Of a DNA stretch of 39,028 nt, positions 36,350-39,028 are shown piece by piece; position 1 is the first letter of the stretch; each line of letters starts with the position of its first letter. A program made the position numbers and the translations under genes. The DNA is from Gyrodactylus bullatarudis (lineage: Eukaryota > Platyhelminthes > Monogenea > Gyrodactylidea > Gyrodactylidae): positions 7,216-46,243 of the forward strand of contig SSNU01000282.1 in the NCBI GenBank assembly GCA_012064415.1. Direction: 5' to 3'. A model generated the notes under the pieces. That model saw only the letters and a list, made by a program, of their open reading frames with translations. It searched no databases and had not been told where the DNA came from.

Positions 36350-36430
36350 AATTTTATCGTGTAAGTCAATAGTGGATAGTGTGCCCACCTGATAATAATA
36401 CATCACGAGTTCAAATATTTACTCCCACAG
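36350..36430 (+). ncRNA. tRNA-like segment, probable SINE head or tRNA pseudogene
   Basis: An A-box-like TAAGTCAATAGTGG at 36362-36375, an anticodon-arm-like GCCCACCTGATAATAATA, and a B-box-like GAGTTCAAATA at 36407-36417 occur in the right order and spacing for an internal Pol III promoter. The acceptor stem does not pair well and the anticodon stem is broken, so it is not a working tRNA. A tRNA-derived SINE is the most likely source, but no second copy is seen in the window. Confidence 0.4.
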
Positions 36431-37170
36431 CTTTTTTGAGAAATTCCACCTTGTTCTAAGATAGTTCCAAGAATAGATTTTAACATTTATAGAATCCTCT
36501 GTATTTGTTTATTACTATCAAAGCTATCCCGAATTGTAGTGTTGATAGGTTTAAAAATTGAGATGTATTCTACTGTTTTTAATTTATTTCGTAAACAGGT
36601 ACAAAAATAAAATTCTTAATTCGAAATCAAATCTTCAATGAGTGGAACATTCAGTAGCACGTGAAACCATCGGGACAAGGTTAAATTTTGTGATATCTTG
36701 AATTACGCGTAAACCAATAATTTTTTTCTATGATTTTATATCTATTTTAAATAAAAATTATTCTAATAGTTGATTTCTTTCGAAATTTGAGAGTTTCAAT
36801 TTTTTTGATCTTTTTCCACTCATGAATCAGTTTTCCAGTTTTTAAATTTTAGTGTCAAATGAAATCGGATAATTACAGGTGACTAATACATTTCTAAATT
36901 TAATCACACCTTTTTTAACAGTTTCCAAAATACAAAAAAATCGACATGGGTTTTTTTTTGATTTGTTTCCACTAGATTTCGTGTATGAGAATGTTCAGTG
37001 AACATTCCTCCCCCCAAAGGATATAAAATGTAGAAAATTTATTTGGGCCGACTTTAATTTGATTTTAAGCTTATAAAAATCAACCCCCCTCCCCAATATA
37101 CGATTTCATTCTGATCAGAATTCAATTCTCTATCGATTGATCTAAAAATCTCAACTTTTTGAAATTTTTA
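36431..37170. other. Intergenic stretch, nothing recognised
   Basis: A+T-rich sequence with short runs of T and C (for example CCTCCCCCCAAAGG near 37008-37020 and CAACCCCCCTCCCC near 37081). No ORF of coding character, RNA gene or transposon end was found. Confidence 0.5.
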
Positions 37171-37216
37171 GACAAAACTTTATACCAGAACCCTAACAGA
37201 CCTACTTCAAACTACA

Positions 37217-37387
37217 ATGACAAGTTATTTATTTATTGAAAACTGTGAATATACACATATGAATGAAGGTGTAGTTTTATACTCCACAAATACGGTTTTC
37301 ATCCATTCATACGATGAAAGCCTAACACCAATGAAAATCAATGATTTGCTATGGTATAAAAATAATTATCCAATAATATTCGGCTAA
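37217..37387 (+). CDS. Short orphan ORF or terminal exon, unrecognised
   Basis: A 56-codon ATG-to-TAA ORF with non-repetitive, coding-like composition: MTSYLFIENCEYTHMNEG, then VVLYSTNTVFIHSYDES and NDLLWYKNNYPIIFG. The frame is open upstream to a TTTTTAG at 37165-37171 that could be a splice acceptor, which would make it a terminal exon starting near 37172. There is no AATAAA directly after it. No family recognised; it may be a gene relic. Confidence 0.3.
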   Translation: MTSYLFIENCEYTHMNEGVVLYSTNTVFIHSYDESLTPMKINDLLWYKNNYPIIFG

Positions 37388-37434
37388 ACTTAAGTTGGAC
37401 CGAACACCTTAAAATCGTTAATATATTCCTTATA

Positions 37435-37512
37435 AGTAAAGCTAATTGATATGAAGTTGGGAATCTATGATTTTTACAGAAATCTCGATATTTTCATCAA
37501 GAATTCGAGTTG
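37435..37512. repeat. Solo arm of the 66-bp-TIR MITE family (copy 4)
   Basis: From TAAAGCTAATTGATATGAAG through TCATCAAGAATTCGAGT it is nearly identical to the arm of the intron 32 copy, with CTATG in place of CAATG. The expected inverse arm is not found downstream, so it is a truncated copy. The flank GCTAATTGATATG is the same as outside the right arm of the intact copy, helping define the true end. Confidence 0.8.
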
Positions 37513-38070
37513 AATCAAAAACTTTCCTCGTTCCCAAAGATGTTTACAGGCTTCAATGGGTTCGTAATTTTAATATTTGGTTATCTGAGAGATTTGATGT
37601 CGTTTGAAGACAATGATTTTATCATGAATAAAAAAAGGCCTTTCATTTTTATGTATGATATTGTTTACATTGTTTGGTGAGCAAATTAAGAAGCTAAAAA
37701 TAGCAGAATACATTAGCAAAAAAATAGCTCATGTTGAAAAATAGCATAATTTTAGCAAAACTGAGACGAAAGCATGCCCTACATCATTATAATCAGATTT
37801 CATTGCTTATTAACATACTAAAAATAGCAAAAATAGCATTTCGACTACCCTTAGAATGATAGAACAACAGTTCGTGACCTCGCTACCACCCGTGTTATCA
37901 TTAAAATATTTTTTTGTAAGCATTAATTTTATTGGTCATAAAGTTCAAACTTTTAGGTATAAATCATACTTTTAGCACGTTAGTTGTAGATTTCAAAAAT
38001 CATGTTAAATTTGAAACATATTCTTATTTTTTCTTTCTTATCTTTACATTTTTATGTTTACGGCATCCAG
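37513..38070. other. Intergenic/possible upstream of the DNase I-like gene, nothing firm
   Basis: Contains several AAAATAGCA motifs (37697-37840), also seen in intron 4. An ORF at 37932-38114 has a hydrophobic stretch TYSYFFFLIFTFLCL that could be a signal peptide for the DNase I-like gene, but it reaches that gene in another frame, so an intron or frameshift would be needed. Confidence 0.4.
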
Positions 38071-38594
38071 ATAAAGATCGCTTCATACAATATCAAGTGC
38101 TTTGGTCAAAATAAAATGTAAAATAATACAGTCATTGAGTATCTACCTTTGATTATTAAAAAGTATAATATCATCGCTATCCAAGAGATTCGAGATAAAT
38201 CTGAAGAAGCAATAAAAAAGCTTGTAAAAAGGTGTAATTCTTTATCTTCTAAAAAATATCAGTATGTGATTAGTTCACGCCAGGGAAGAGGATATTATAA
38301 AGAACAAATTGCTGTTATTTATGAGTGAGCATGAAAAATTTCATATTACATCAATAGCTCCCGAGTTGTACGGGTAGATTATAAATGGGAATATTCGTAC
38401 TTTTCTATTTTTGAAGAAAGAAAACCTTATTTTGTTGATATCCAAGTTATAGAGAATGAACTTATCTCTAATTTCATCCTTGTCATTTTTCACACGAAGC
38501 CAAAAAAACATTTCAAGAACTTAAAGCCCTCGAAGTGGCTGCAACGAACTATATAAAGATGAAAGATTTAGAAGATTCAGTAGAAGTTTATTGA
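38071..38594 (+). pseudogene. DNase I-like (DNASE1/DNASE1L) gene, broken
   Basis: After a CAG at 38068-38070 the frame reads IASYNIKCFGQNKM, the start of the DNase I fold. An in-frame TAA follows at 38119-38121 where the family has a serine, and the same frame continues VIEYLPLIIKKYNIIAIQEI, including the metal-binding glutamate, then YQYVISSRQGRGYYKEQIAV. A 33-nt GT-AG intron (38325-38357) is needed to continue through DSRVVRVDYKW and FILVIFHTKPK, which holds the catalytic histidine. At an A7 run (38502-38508) the homologous frame shifts and goes on FQELKALEVAATNYIKMKD to TGA. The expected GDFNA motif and later parts are missing. DNase I-type enzymes are secreted Mg/Ca-dependent endonucleases. 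The nonsense codon, frameshift and truncation point to a pseudogene. Confidence 0.7.
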
Positions 38595-39028
38595 AAAATA
38601 AGCGGTTTAAGCATTTAAACATAATCATAATTATGTAGCAATGACTTGAAAAGGATAATTTAGGAAAAGTTGATAATTTAAAATGGAACTCTACTTTTCA
38701 GATGAAATGCCTAAACTGGGTCTAGTTTTTGGAATTATTTCCACTTTGGGGCATTTTTTAGAATTTTTTTGAATAGATTTGGGATTAGAATTCAGACATA
38801 GAATCAGAATGACCTCATATTTAGGTTCGTTATGCATTAATCTACCATATATGAACGTTTCAGAGCAACAGGTTCTAAGACGACGATTTTAAGTTTTCTT
38901 CATAATTCATCGATAAAATTTATACCATTCGATTGAGAATCAAAAATTATATACGTTTCCATTATTTTTTAAGAAAACCCGTCACAGAAAACATTAGTGG
39001 CTGTCTAAAATCAATTTCCAGTTTTATC
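38595..39028. other. 3' flank of the DNase I-like fragment, nothing recognised
   Basis: A+T-rich sequence to the window edge. No GDFN-like exon, ORF or transposon end was found. Confidence 0.45.

Noticed and set aside
37697..37840. Cluster of AAAATAGCA motifs as a possible direct-repeat array
   Set aside because: Spacing is irregular and the units are too short and A-rich to call a tandem array or a CRISPR-like structure, which is also not expected in an animal genome.
38116..38129. Possible 14-nt GT-AG intron removing the TAA in the DNase I-like gene
   Set aside because: Far below any plausible intron length and its removal shifts into a new stop, so a nonsense mutation is the simpler reading.

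Overview
The window is eukaryotic, almost certainly from an invertebrate animal. It is strongly A+T-rich, has GT-AG introns and no operon-like layout, and is dominated by one very large multi-exon gene on the + strand. That gene is the DmX-like / Rabconnectin-3 alpha (DMXL1/2, yeast Rav1) family. I could thread 46 exons from an ATG at 1963 to a TGA at 34438. All splice phases agree, and the exons sum to 10,455 nt, which is 3,484 residues plus stop and an exact multiple of three. The protein has an N-terminal WD40 half, the family-specific Rav1 core, a long linker with proline-rich and charged parts, and a C-terminal WD40 block. The species cannot be fixed from this sequence; a small-bodied invertebrate such as a rotifer would fit, but this is only a guess.

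Layout: 1-411 is the end of a Ty3/gypsy-type integrase on the - strand, cut by the window edge. 412-1962 is the 5' flank of the big gene, with one small unrecognised - strand ORF. 1963-34438 is the DMXL gene. 34439-36430 is its 3' end followed by a mosaic of retroelement fragments, an inverted repeat and a tRNA-like segment. 36431-39028 is mostly empty, with a small orphan ORF, one arm of a repeat found in the introns, and a broken DNase I-like gene at 38071-38594.

The introns are the unusual part. Twenty-six of 45 are 25-111 nt, three are 145-164 nt and sixteen are 484-3807 nt. Eight of the sixteen long ones hold a recognisable transposon or inverted-repeat element: a decayed mariner, a MITE family with a perfect 66-bp terminal inverted repeat, an inserted element whose empty site survives as a tandem copy in the same intron, and several foldback-type repeats. 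Introns 1 and 2 are only 25 and 32 nt. Introns 17 and 26 each contain an intact ORF of 128 or 142 codons predicted to encode a four-helix membrane protein. These two nested ORFs are the best candidates for something undescribed.

Functionally, DMXL proteins with WDR7 and ROGDI form the metazoan RAVE-like complex that promotes V-ATPase assembly on endosomes and synaptic vesicles. Nothing else in the window shares an obvious pathway with it. All coordinates and exon calls were made by reading the sequence; no alignment program or database was used.
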